Positions 16,638-23,835 of a stretch of DNA of 42,777 nt are shown piece by piece. The stretch is from contig CAMFLL010000014.1 of the NCBI GenBank assembly GCA_945957405.1, positions 1 through 42,777 of the forward strand. The letters run 5' to 3'. The DNA comes from an uncultured Mycolicibacterium sp. GTDB taxonomy: Bacteria > Actinomycetota > Actinomycetes > Mycobacteriales > Mycobacteriaceae. Under the pieces are notes generated by a model, which saw nothing but the letters and a program-made list of their open reading frames with translations, was not told where the DNA came from and made no database searches. Position numbers and translations under genes: made by a program. Each line of letters begins with the position of its first letter. The first letter of the stretch is position 1.

Positions 16638-16925
16638 GTGAGTGACGCGCACGCCGTACAAGGCATCGACGACGAGCAGGTCAGGGTCACCACGTGGATC
16701 TTCGGCGAAGCCGGCGCCGCCACCGGTGCACACGTCCACGAATACGACTACATCGTCGTGCCCGTGACGGGCGGCACATTCACCGTCGTCGACGCCGACG
16801 GCGCCACACGTGAGATGACGCAGGAGTCGGGGTCACCGTATCGGGGCACCGCCGGTACCGCGCACAACGTCGTCAATGCCACCGGAGCACAGGTGGTGTT
16901 CGTGGAGATCGAACTCAAACGATGA
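16638..16925 (+). CDS. small single-domain cupin protein
   Basis: A 95-residue protein with one cupin fold. GAHVHEYDYIVVPVTGGTFT holds the His-x-His and metal-binding strand of cupin motif 1, and GTAGTAHNVVNATGAQVVFV gives the motif 2 His. The GTG start at 16638 has AAGGAG 10 nt upstream; an ATG at 16628 is out of frame and stops at once. Such proteins bind a divalent metal and may be isomerases, thiol dioxygenase-like enzymes or sensors. It follows the homocysteine methyltransferase-type gene closely and ends 14 bp before the convergent reductase gene, so a shared role in sulfur metabolism is possible but unproven. Confidence 0.8.
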   Translation: MSDAHAVQGIDDEQVRVTTWIFGEAGAATGAHVHEYDYIVVPVTGGTFTVVDADGATREMTQESGSPYRGTAGTAHNVVNATGAQVVFVEIELKR

Positions 16926-16939
16926 GGCCGCGGCGTAGT

Positions 16940-17515
16940 TCAGTGGAGTGTCGGTCGGTAGATGAGTTCCTGGATATGGCCGTCCAGCGTACGGTGCTCG
17001 AGTAGTTCGAGGTCGAAGTCGGCCGCTCCCTGGAAGATCGCGTTGAGTCCGGTCTGGCCGGTGATGACGGGGAAGAGCGTCACCTGCACACGATCCACCA
17101 GACCGGCGGCCATCAGCGCCCGGTTCATCGACAAGCTACCGTGGGAGCGCAGCGGTACCTCCGATTCCGCTTTGAGCTGCCTCACGACATCGACGGCGTC
17201 ACCGCTCACAATGGTGGCGTCCGGCCAGTCGAGGGACCCCTGCAGCGACGTCGAGACCACCGTCGCCGGCATCTGCCACATTCTCGTCACCCATGGGTCG
17301 CGTACTTCAGACTCTTCGGTGCTGGATGCCAACATCTGCGCGAATTCCCGAATAGTATTCGCCCCGAATACCATTCGATGCTCCGTGCCGTACAGGTCGA
17401 GCCGGCGGTCCAGCAGTTCGGGGCCCTGTTTACCCCAGTAGCCCGTCCAGTTCGCGCTTGCGGCCCCGTATCCGTCGAGGCTCGAGAACACGTCAAAGGT
17501 GTAACTCACGGTCAT
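16940..17515 (-). CDS. RibD C-terminal/dihydrofolate reductase-fold family protein
   Basis: A 191-residue NADPH-dependent reductase-fold protein like those often annotated dihydrofolate reductase family or RibD_C. It starts VSYTFDVFSSLDGYGAASAN, with the FDVFSSLDGY segment equivalent to the family's (V/S)-x-SLDG motif, and contains VFGANTIREFAQML, VVSTSLQGSLDWPDATIVSG, VVRQLKAESEVPLRSHGSLS and LVDRVQVTLFPVITGQTG. ATG 17515 has CAGGAG 7 nt upstream. It is not the essential folate DHFR; close relatives have undefined substrates and some bind F420. It converges on the cupin gene and lies downstream of the cutinase terminator. Confidence 0.85.
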   Translation of the reverse strand: MTVSYTFDVFSSLDGYGAASANWTGYWGKQGPELLDRRLDLYGTEHRMVFGANTIREFAQMLASSTEESEVRDPWVTRMWQMPATVVSTSLQGSLDWPDATIVSGDAVDVVRQLKAESEVPLRSHGSLSMNRALMAAGLVDRVQVTLFPVITGQTGLNAIFQGAADFDLELLEHRTLDGHIQELIYRPTLH

Positions 17516-17602
17516 GTTGTCTGCTCCTGTGTCGATCGAGCGTGTGTCGTAGATACTGACCCGCGGTCATCATCAGACTCATCGCTGCACCACAGAAACC
17601 CC

Positions 17603-17633
17603 AAAGGAGCCTGCCCAGAGGGCAGGCTCCTTT
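17603..17633 (-). terminator. strong hairpin terminator downstream of the cutinase gene
   Basis: A perfect 14-bp stem with a 3-nt loop: AAAGGAGCCTGCCC / GGGCAGGCTCCTTT around AGA. On the minus strand it follows the cutinase stop (17651) by 17 bp; transcripts end in CUCCUUU then GGGG. It also separates the cutinase from the RibD-like gene. Its A/T ends form a symmetric, potentially bidirectional terminator. Confidence 0.85.
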
Positions 17634-17650
17634 GTCGGTGGCTGGTCGGT

Positions 17651-18439
17651 TCAGTTGCCGGGGCTGACCTCGGCGGCCGCCTGGACCACGGTGGCAGCGG
17701 GGGCGGGGACACCCAGCTGGCCGATCACGAAATCAGCTGCCTGGTCAGCCATCCCGTTGCTCTTGTACGAGCTGTGGGCGGAACGGTCCAGCCCGCCGGG
17801 GAAGCACACTGGGTCACCACTGGCGCACAGTTGAATTGTCTTGGCGGCGTACAGGTTGCCGATGGTGATCGGCGGAGCGCTGCGGTCGGCCAGGCCCAGG
17901 AACCAGTTGTCGGGGGTGCCGAACAGGACGACAGCTGAGACATGTGAGGCGACCGATGCGGGCATCGGGCCGGACAGTCCGGCGGGCAGCGTCACTCCGG
18001 CGGGCACGACGCTGCTCGTGGTGTAACCGGCGACTGCGGCGCCCTGCGAGTATCCGCCCAGCACGATCTTCGTCGACGGGCACTGCGCGGCGATGCTCTC
18101 AATTCTGTTGCTGGCGTCTGCGATTCCGTTGACCGCCTGACCGAAGTCCAACGACGCCGGGTAGTTGACGCCGTACACGTCCACCTTCTGGCCCGGCAGG
18201 CGGGCGCTCAGTGCGTCCACGAACGCCTGCCCGGTGTCACCGACTCCGGGTCCTTCGAAGGTGCCGCGGGCGAAGACGACCTCGACGGCGGCACATGAGT
18301 CGTCGGCGGCATTGGCGGTTGCTGCGGGGGCGGCGAACAAACCCGCAACCACCGCGACGAAAGCGAGCGCAGAGAAGATCGCCGACTGGGCGACCTTCGT
18401 GGTCAGCGGGACTTTGCGGGCCGGCAGTGATGTGGTCAT
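17651..18439 (-). CDS. secreted cutinase family serine esterase
   Basis: A 262-residue cutinase-like alpha/beta hydrolase of the mycobacterial Cut/CFP21 type, acting on fatty-acid esters outside the cell. A Sec signal peptide covers about residues 1-44 (AIFSALAFVAVVAGLFAAPA, cleavage near ATANA-AD). The triad is S131 in GGYSQGA, D209 in CASGDPVC and H222 in DRSAHSSY. Cysteines at 49, 120, 205 and 212 are placed to form the two conserved disulfides. The C-terminal 25 residues form an Ala/Pro/Val-rich tail. ATG 18439 was preferred over 18460 because the signal peptide then has a normal length and GGGGAA lies upstream. It is monocistronic, with the terminator at 17603 and a CRP-like site about 105 bp upstream. 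Confidence 0.93.
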   Translation of the reverse strand: MTTSLPARKVPLTTKVAQSAIFSALAFVAVVAGLFAAPAATANAADDSCAAVEVVFARGTFEGPGVGDTGQAFVDALSARLPGQKVDVYGVNYPASLDFGQAVNGIADASNRIESIAAQCPSTKIVLGGYSQGAAVAGYTTSSVVPAGVTLPAGLSGPMPASVASHVSAVVLFGTPDNWFLGLADRSAPPITIGNLYAAKTIQLCASGDPVCFPGGLDRSAHSSYKSNGMADQAADFVIGQLGVPAPAATVVQAAAEVSPGN

Positions 18440-18515
18440 GAGGTGATTCCCCGTTCTCAATCCTGTTTGCCATCGCTTCTGTGTAGAGGTGGCAACTGAT
18501 TGCTATAAGTCGGGG

Positions 18516-18528
18516 TCGCCAGTGGCGA
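18516..18528. promoter_or_regulatory. 13-bp palindrome upstream of the cutinase gene
   Basis: TCGCCA-G-TGGCGA, 6-bp perfect arms, about 80 bp upstream of the cutinase start and just downstream of a TTGACA hexamer on the minus strand (18543-18538). It is a possible second operator. No cognate regulator is identifiable. Confidence 0.3.
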
Positions 18529-18540
18529 TTCCACAGATGT

Positions 18541-18560
18541 CAAGTGATGTATGTCACTTG
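18541..18560. promoter_or_regulatory. candidate CRP (cAMP receptor) binding site
   Basis: CAAGTGA-TGTATG-TCACTTG is a 20-bp inverted repeat with perfect 7-bp arms. Its core GTGA-N6-TCAC (18544-18557) matches the CRP/Rv3676 consensus. On the minus strand the core abuts a TTGACA -35-like hexamer (18543-18538), a spacing like class II activation of the cutinase. No good -10 is found at 17 nt, so the promoter itself is uncertain. Confidence 0.5.
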
Positions 18561-18617
18561 CACGAATATCGACAGCCGAGGATGTTCTGCGGGTTGGAGA
18601 GCGTTACAGCGCCTGCT

Positions 18618-19088
18618 TCAGGCGCGCTGGTCGACTGACTCCGACTCGGTGTCGGTCACCGACACTTCCTGCAGTGCCCCACCCAACCGGGCCACTCGGC
18701 GGAGCTGGGTGGCCATGTTCATCGAGGTCAGCATCGGTATGCCGCCGATGAAGGTGCGGAAGGACGGGTGCCCGCCGTCGATGTGCAGGACGAACAGGCA
18801 GCCGACGACGTAGAAGAACCCCATGGTGAACAGGGCCGCGGGTATCGCGTAGGCCAACGGTGATTTGGCATCGGCAACCAGTTCGGTCGCGTAGTCGATT
18901 TCGTCCCGCGACATGGGTTCGCGCTTGCGGAGTTTGGCCAGCACTGCCTTGTGGGCACCGACCTTGTCGCCCATGGGGTGCGACGTCCGCCGTTCCAGCC
19001 GAGCGATGTAGACGAAAACACAAGTGGCGAACAATATTTCCATCACGACAGCGAGGATCGTGAGATCACCCCACGGACCTAGATTCAC
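18618..19088 (-). CDS. small integral membrane protein of unknown function
   Basis: A 156-residue protein I do not recognise. Residues about 8-28 (LTILAVVMEILFATCVFVYI) and about 78-102 (LAYAIPAALFTMGFFYVVGC, then LFVL) are hydrophobic helices, with a possible third at 110-125. Between the first two is a charged cytoplasmic-type loop (AHKAVLAKLRKREPMSRDEI). The C-terminus is Ser/Glu/Asp-rich. Base composition and codon use match the neighbours. It is transcribed toward the cutinase and is divergent from the second APC permease across a 447-bp gap. There is no catalytic motif. Confidence 0.75.
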   Translation of the reverse strand: MNLGPWGDLTILAVVMEILFATCVFVYIARLERRTSHPMGDKVGAHKAVLAKLRKREPMSRDEIDYATELVADAKSPLAYAIPAALFTMGFFYVVGCLFVLHIDGGHPSFRTFIGGIPMLTSMNMATQLRRVARLGGALQEVSVTDTESESVDQRA

Positions 19089-19183
19089 TCTGTCGCTCCT
19101 CTGACACCTCGGGGCCGGACGGTGCGCAAGGCCCCTAGAAACGTTACATGAACTAAGTGTTTCCTCTCCGCGCTCACAGGAAC

Positions 19184-19213
19184 TTGACAGGTATGACCTG
19201 GGGCTACGGTCAT
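19184..19213 (+). promoter_or_regulatory. promoter-like element with an inverted repeat upstream of the APC permease
   Basis: In the 447-bp gap 19089-19535, TTGACA (19184-19189) is followed after a short 15 nt by TACGGT (19205-19210). ATGACC (19193-19198) and GGTCAT (19208-19213) form a 6-bp perfect inverted repeat with a 9-nt spacer that overlaps it. This could be an operator over the permease promoter; the short spacing weakens the promoter reading. Confidence 0.3.
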
Positions 19214-19311
19214 CTGTCGCAACTGTTGAGACAGTATTGACGCATCTGATGATAGTGATCTACCGTACGGCGAGCGGCGGCAGCCACCGCGTCGTCATCC
19301 GGGAGGAACCA

Positions 19312-19533
19312 ATGCAGAGTTCGAGTTGGCTGACGGAGCTGGAGTGGCGCCAGACGTCGTTCGTGCGCCGGCGATGCGCAACTGAGCACCGCAGATCAAT
19401 CCGAAGTCGTCAGCCCGCCAACAATTTTCGCCTCCCGCAGCGGCTCTCGAATAAACACCACGACCACCGCACGATAACCAGCCACGAGATCACACGACGC
19501 CCGGGCGATCAGTGGGATACGGAGAGGATTTGA
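19312..19533 (+). CDS. possible 73-residue leader ORF ahead of the APC permease
   Basis: ATG 19312 is preceded by GGGAGGA at 4-5 nt, a better ribosome site than many genes here. The ORF ends with TGA at 19531-19533, two bases before the permease ATG. The first about 20 codons end mostly in G or C as in real genes; the rest is Arg/His-rich and less biased, so only the start may be meaningful. It reads MQSSSWLTELEWRQTSFVRR and onward with no recognised domain. It could be a regulatory upstream ORF coupling translation into the permease, or chance. Confidence 0.3.
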   Translation: MQSSSWLTELEWRQTSFVRRRCATEHRRSIRSRQPANNFRLPQRLSNKHHDHRTITSHEITRRPGDQWDTERI

Positions 19534-19535
19534 GC

Positions 19536-21002
19536 ATGGCCGAGAAAACGTCTGGCCTGAAGAGCGGCACGCTCGGATTGGCGGGGCTCGTTGCCCTGGG
19601 CGCGGTGATGATGTCACCGGCGCTCGGGTTGTACGGCAACTGGGGACCGATGGCCGCCATCGTCGGACTGCCCACGCCCTTGGTCTTCCTCGCTGCGTTG
19701 CTTATCGCCCTTCCCACTGCGGCCAGCTACGCACTGCTAACCCGCCGCCTACCGTCGTCGGGATCGGCGTACGCGTGGACGTGGCAATTCATCTCGCCCC
19801 CCGCCGGTGCGTGGGTCGGCCTCCTGATGGCCGCCTACTACATCGTCGCCGTCATACTGCAACCGGCGTTCTTCGGCCTCGTCTTCAATGACCTGCTGGG
19901 TCAATTCGGCCTCGCGCACCCCAACCTGTGGACCTGGGCTCTGGGCGCGGTCGTGGTCACGGTCTTTGCGATGTTCCTCACCTATCGGGGTGTTTCCGTA
20001 TCAATCAAGGGAACTGTCATTTTCCTCGTCATCGAGGTGCTTGTGGTGGTGGCACTCACGGTGACGATCGTGGCGACAGGGGCATCGCACGGCATCGGCT
20101 TGTCACTGAAGCCCTTCTATCCGTCGGAGATTCTCGGGGGCGGTGGTGCGTTCTGGACCGCAATGATTCTGGGAGTGCTGTCCTTCACCGGATTTGACGT
20201 GATCTCCACCGTCGCCGAGGAGGCTCAGGCGCCGCGACGGCTGCTTCCGCGGGCGACCCTACTGGCCTGCATTGTGGTAGGCGTCTTCTGGGCCATCAAT
20301 GCGTGGGCGTTCTCCATCTCCGAACCGTTGAGCGCGGTCCAGGATCTCATCAGCTCGGGGACCACGCCAGCGCCGGCGATCGCCGAAGCTTATTGGGGTG
20401 CAGGCAAGATCCTCGTCACCTTGACCGCAATGACGGCGACTGCGGCCAGCTACGTCGCTTGTGCGGTGGGCGCGTCGCGCGTCCTGTTCGCGCAGGGGAG
20501 GCAGGGCACCGTTCCGCGGTTGCTCGGCTCGACGCATGCTCGCAGCGGTGTCCCGGTCAACGCGTTACACGTCGTATTCGGGATCGTGGCGATCGGTCTG
20601 ACGATTGTGACCGCATGGCTGAAGAATCCGATCTCCGCTTACGTGTGGTGGGCCGGTAGCGTGGTCTTCTTCGCCCTGATCACCTACGGATTCGTCCATG
20701 CATCGAACTACGCGTACTTCCGAAAGACGAAGCATTTCAACGTATTTCTCAACGCCGTGATACCCACGGTCGGCATCACCTTGGCGGTCTATCTGCTGTA
20801 CAAGAGCTTCTTTGTGAACTTGTGGTCGCAGGACTGGAACGCCGGCAAGAGCGTGGTGGTATTTGCTGTCGCGGTCAGCATCCTCGCCGCACTATATGTG
20901 CTGATACTGCGAATCATCAGGCCCGCGGTGCTGACGGGCCCCCTGTCAGAACCCACCAACTCCGCTACTCCTTCACCGGTGCCCGCTGTCGACGGGCAGT
21001 AG
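19536..21002 (+). CDS. APC family amino-acid permease
   Basis: A 488-residue APC transporter with about 12 helices and a short hydrophilic, Ser/Thr/Pro-rich C-terminal tail. Features are LGLAGLVALGAVMMSPALGL with the broken helix 1 and LPSSGSAYAWTWQFISPPAG, then TAMILGVLSFTGFDVISTVA and EEAQAPRRLLPRAT in and after helix 6, and SYVACAVGASRVLFAQGRQG. It is only distantly similar to the permease at 10500-11903 and is not a recent duplicate. ATG 19536 was chosen because GGAGAGG lies 8 nt upstream; a GTG at 19512 would bury that site. It has no metabolic neighbour in the same transcript. Specificity is unknown; it is probably an importer of an amino acid or amine in the inner membrane. Confidence 0.87.
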   Translation: MAEKTSGLKSGTLGLAGLVALGAVMMSPALGLYGNWGPMAAIVGLPTPLVFLAALLIALPTAASYALLTRRLPSSGSAYAWTWQFISPPAGAWVGLLMAAYYIVAVILQPAFFGLVFNDLLGQFGLAHPNLWTWALGAVVVTVFAMFLTYRGVSVSIKGTVIFLVIEVLVVVALTVTIVATGASHGIGLSLKPFYPSEILGGGGAFWTAMILGVLSFTGFDVISTVAEEAQAPRRLLPRATLLACIVVGVFWAINAWAFSISEPLSAVQDLISSGTTPAPAIAEAYWGAGKILVTLTAMTATAASYVACAVGASRVLFAQGRQGTVPRLLGSTHARSGVPVNALHVVFGIVAIGLTIVTAWLKNPISAYVWWAGSVVFFALITYGFVHASNYAYFRKTKHFNVFLNAVIPTVGITLAVYLLYKSFFVNLWSQDWNAGKSVVVFAVAVSILAALYVLILRIIRPAVLTGPLSEPTNSATPSPVPAVDGQ

Positions 21003-21015
21003 GAACCTGGCAGGT

Positions 21016-21504
21016 TCAGGAGCAGCGGTACTCGCGTTCGGTCCCGCTGTCCTTGGCTGATCCGAATGCACCGACAGTGTCGATGAATTGCTTGAGCAGC
21101 CGGGGATCGGCGAGGTCGGCCCGAGGCGCCGACACAGCCCATGCGTTTCCGTTGGAGCTGCCGTGACGACGCAGTCGCACGGTCCGCACGGGCTCACGGA
21201 AGACGAGTGTCTCGGTGGACGCGGACCGCGTAGGGCTCTGGGGATCCGGTTGGTGGGCGATCGCGACTTGGAGTGGCGTGCCGTCGACACGATCCACGGC
21301 CACCGTACTGGGCCACTTGCGGACGCGGATCAGGCCCTTGCCAGGTGCGTCGCGGACACCGATCTGAATGATGTCGTCTCTGAGCGGAACGCTGAGAGTG
21401 ATGGTGCCGCAGGGTATCTCGTCGATGAGTTCGGACATGACAGTGAGTGGTGGGGTAGGCGTGAGAAAGTGCAACGCCGCTGGTGCGTGTTCGAGGTGCG
21501 ACAC
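21016..21504 (-). CDS. hypothetical protein
   Basis: A 162-residue soluble protein I do not recognise. It starts VSHLEHAPAALHFLTPTPPL, continues MSELIDEIPCGTITLSVPLR and DDIIQIGVRDAPGKGLIRVR, and ends with a Cys-Ser. It is rich in beta-strand residues. GTG 21504 has a strong AAGGGAG 5 nt upstream. It is probably a real gene: third-position GC is high throughout, and a promoter TTGTCA-N18-TACAGT (21582-21577, 21558-21553 on the minus strand) overlaps a palindrome at 21578-21590. It converges on the APC permease with 13 bp between stops. Function is unknown. Confidence 0.65.
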   Translation of the reverse strand: MSHLEHAPAALHFLTPTPPLTVMSELIDEIPCGTITLSVPLRDDIIQIGVRDAPGKGLIRVRKWPSTVAVDRVDGTPLQVAIAHQPDPQSPTRSASTETLVFREPVRTVRLRRHGSSNGNAWAVSAPRADLADPRLLKQFIDTVGAFGSAKDSGTEREYRCS

Positions 21505-21552
21505 GCTCGCTCCCTTGTTGAAAATCGTTACCGACAACTGGGGTCGCGTCCG

Positions 21553-21590
21553 ACTGTACCGCCACGGCGGATCTAATGACAATCGTTGTC
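21553..21590 (-). promoter_or_regulatory. promoter and overlapping palindrome of the hypothetical gene
   Basis: On the minus strand TTGTCA (21582-21577) and TACAGT (21558-21553), 18 nt apart, form a good sigma-A promoter. The palindrome GACAA-TCG-TTGTC (21578-21590) covers its -35, so a repressor could act there. The transcript start would lie about 40-45 nt upstream of the GTG. Confidence 0.45.
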
Positions 21591-21612
21591 GATAGCCGGG
21601 GTGGATCTGAGC

Positions 21613-22638
21613 TCAGCGAAAGCGGAGATTCAACGTCGCGAGGCCGAAGATCTTCCGGTCGCCGGACTTCGCGCCGACGATCACCACGCCGGTGCGCGTG
21701 TCGGGATCGAGCGACTTGATTCGCCCGCTGAACTCGATGTCCGCGCCTTCGGCGGCCGACACGACCGCAGGAGCAGACAACCGCACCGCGTACCGGCTGA
21801 CGGCACCGGGGTCCCCCGACCAGGTGGAGGCAAACCCGGCACCCAAACCCATGGTGAGCATGCCGTGCGCGATCACGTCGGGAAGCCCGGCAAGCTTGGC
21901 GATTTCCTCGTCCCAGTGGATCGGGTTGGCGTCACCGGCCACGCCGGCGTAGTTGACCAGGTCGCCGCGCGACAACCGGGTGTGATGGGACGGTAGCTCG
22001 TCACCGACCTTGAGGTCATCGAAGGACGGCGTCTTGGGCGTGCGGGTCACGTCGACCTCGGCGATCCGAACGTCGCCGTCGGGGCGCACCGTCTTCTGAT
22101 ATTCCTCTTCGCCGATCCCGAAGATGTCCACGTCGTGCATCATCGCGTTCTGCACAGCGGTCTTGATCTGCGGGTTGAGGTCCTCTGCGGTGACGCCGAC
22201 GACGGTGGTGTGCAGGGTGTGCACGCGTTCGCCGGCCGTGTCGGTGAAGGTGTTGGTCACGGTGATCAGGTCTCGTCCGGCGATCCTGCGTACCGATGTC
22301 AGCTCGACGTCGATGAGCAACTCGTCGCCGGCCACGATCGGGCGGTGCTGCTCGAAGACCTCCTCGGTCTGCATGTAGGTGTCATATCCGACGACCACCT
22401 GCTCGAACATGCGCCGATTGCAGGTCATGCCTGGTGTCGACGTGAACGTCAGTGGCGCCACCAGATCGGAAAAGCCCAGCTCAGTAGCGGCGTCGACGTT
22501 CCAGTGCGCGGGGTGGTAGTCCTGCACCGCACGGGCGTACTCGCGCACTTTCTCGCGGCCGACCACGTAGGTGCCGTCCATCTGGTAGTAGTGCCCGACA
22601 CGCGCTTCGAGCGGCGACGATTCTGCTGGTGCAGTCAT
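21613..22638 (-). CDS. fused MaoC-type (3R)-hydroxyacyl thioester dehydratase (HadA/HadB-like)
   Basis: A 341-residue double hot-dog protein. The N-terminal half (about 15-165: YVVGREKVREYARAVQDYHP...TFTSTPGM) resembles HadA, the substrate-holding half. The C-terminal half carries the R-specific hydratase motif YAGVAGDANPIHWDEEIAKL with catalytic Asp and His, then DVIAHGMLTMGLGAGF, as in HadB. It would add or remove water in (R)-3-hydroxyacyl-CoA or -ACP. ATG 22638 is the likely start; upstream in-frame starts lack support. In mycobacteria the essential FAS-II hadABC genes lie elsewhere and are separate, so this fused copy is a paralogue. It lies 51 bp downstream of the LacI gene on the same strand, which may place it under the same regulator and in the same catabolic route. 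Confidence 0.9.
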   Translation of the reverse strand: MTAPAESSPLEARVGHYYQMDGTYVVGREKVREYARAVQDYHPAHWNVDAATELGFSDLVAPLTFTSTPGMTCNRRMFEQVVVGYDTYMQTEEVFEQHRPIVAGDELLIDVELTSVRRIAGRDLITVTNTFTDTAGERVHTLHTTVVGVTAEDLNPQIKTAVQNAMMHDVDIFGIGEEEYQKTVRPDGDVRIAEVDVTRTPKTPSFDDLKVGDELPSHHTRLSRGDLVNYAGVAGDANPIHWDEEIAKLAGLPDVIAHGMLTMGLGAGFASTWSGDPGAVSRYAVRLSAPAVVSAAEGADIEFSGRIKSLDPDTRTGVVIVGAKSGDRKIFGLATLNLRFR

Positions 22639-22689
22639 GGATGTGCTCAACTTTTCTATCGGCATGTTCGCTGAAGCCGACAAAGCACA

Positions 22690-23721
22690 CTAACGCGCTC
22701 CCTGGATGGCCGTACTGCTGGTGCGGATGATCAACTCGGGTTCGAGGAGCACGGACTCGGGGTTGCGTCCGGCGAGCACCTCGAGCAGCAGCCGCACACC
22801 GTGCCGACCCATCTCGTGCATCGGTGACCGGATCGTGGTGAGGGGAACGGCACCACCTTCGGCGAGCGGGGTGTCGTTGTAGCCGACCAGGGCGATGTCA
22901 TCGGGTACGTGAATACCCTTGTCGCGCAACACGCCGAAAGCGCCGATGGCCGCGAAGTCGTTGGTGGCGAAGATGGCGTCGGGAACGGCGCCGTTCGCCA
23001 GGATCTGTTCGGTGCCGGCCCGCCCGCCCGCGGGATCGAAGCCGGTGTAGACCACGCGTTCGGGCGGCACGTGAATACCGTTGTCCGCCAACGCGGCAAT
23101 GCAGCCCCTGGTCCGGTTGTAGGCCGTCGAGGCGAACTCGAGACCGGCCAGCACCGCGATGTCACGCCGGCCGGTGGCGGCCAGATGTTGCCCGACGAGC
23201 AGGCCCCCCTTGAAGTCGTCGGTGGTGGCGGACGGGTAATCGCCCGCCGCCCGCGAAACCAGCGCGAATTTGGTGCCCGCAGCGGCAACTTCGTCGAGGA
23301 GCCGGTGATCGAGGTGGGCGTCGCCATAGATCAGGCCGTCGACGCGGCGATCGATCATCATGCGGGTGCGGGCCCGTTGATTCTCGGTGATGTCGAGGGA
23401 GTTGGTGACGAAGGTCGACAGGCCGGCCTCGGAGGCAGCCTCCTCGATGCCCTCGTAGATGGTCGCCAACACGTAGTCCTGGAGACGGGGCACCAACACG
23501 CCGATCAATCCCGAACGCCGGGTGCGCAGGCTCGATGCCTGCGGGTTGGGAGAGTAGCCGTGCTCCTTGGCGAACGAGCGGATCCGCGCGACCGTCTCCG
23601 GGGATCCCCACCGCAACGCATCACCACCGGGCGTGGCGAGCACACGAGACACCGTCGACGGGCTGACGCCCAGCTCGTCGGCTATCTTCCGCAGCGTCAT
23701 CGGCCCCTGTGGTGGCGCCAT
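22690..23721 (-). CDS. LacI family transcriptional regulator
   Basis: A 343-residue LacI/GalR-type repressor. The HTH is at residues 9-30 (LRKIADELGVSPSTVSRVLA), followed by the hinge region and YSPNPQASSLRTRRSGLIGV. The effector domain has VDGLIYGDAHLDHRLLDEVA, PDAIFATNDFAAIGAFGVLR and DDIALVGYNDTPLAEGGAVP, LTTIRSP, all typical. AGGGAGG precedes the ATG by about 11 nt. It is transcribed away from the asparaginase operon, and the 199-bp divergent region carries three CAAWCGWTTG cores (23785-23835), the expected kind of operator. It probably represses that operon and responds to a pathway intermediate; the downstream MaoC gene may be co-regulated. Confidence 0.95.
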   Translation of the reverse strand: MAPPQGPMTLRKIADELGVSPSTVSRVLATPGGDALRWGSPETVARIRSFAKEHGYSPNPQASSLRTRRSGLIGVLVPRLQDYVLATIYEGIEEAASEAGLSTFVTNSLDITENQRARTRMMIDRRVDGLIYGDAHLDHRLLDEVAAAGTKFALVSRAAGDYPSATTDDFKGGLLVGQHLAATGRRDIAVLAGLEFASTAYNRTRGCIAALADNGIHVPPERVVYTGFDPAGGRAGTEQILANGAVPDAIFATNDFAAIGAFGVLRDKGIHVPDDIALVGYNDTPLAEGGAVPLTTIRSPMHEMGRHGVRLLLEVLAGRNPESVLLEPELIIRTSSTAIQGAR

Positions 23722-23784
23722 CAGCTAACTGACCTCCCTGTAGGGCACCACCCTAACAAGACGTAGGGAGCTGTCGGGTGATTT

Positions 23785-23835
23785 ACACAAACGATTGACT
23801 GAAGTGACACAAACGATTGCGGCAATCGTTTGTGT
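23785..23835. promoter_or_regulatory. triple LacI-type operator array
   Basis: ACACAAACGATTG occurs at 23785-23797 and again at 23807-23819 (22 bp apart, two helical turns), and its exact inverse CAATCGTTTGTGT at 23823-23835. The last two form a perfect 13-bp inverted repeat around CGG. Each copy contains CAA-(A/T)CG(A/T)-TTG, itself a LacI-type palindrome with the central CG. The right-hand copy overlaps the candidate -35 of the asparaginase operon. Confidence 0.75.

Noticed and set aside
21578..21590. GACAA-TCG-TTGTC considered as a fourth LacI operator
   Set aside because: The centre has 3 bp rather than the even WCGW centre of the three copies at 23785-23835, and the flanks differ. Kept only as a separate palindrome.
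23741..23755. TAGGG-N5-CCCTA upstream of lacI, considered as a second site of the two-component regulator
   Set aside because: The arms are only 5 bp and the spacing differs by one base from the palindrome before the kinase; chance is likely in GC-rich DNA.
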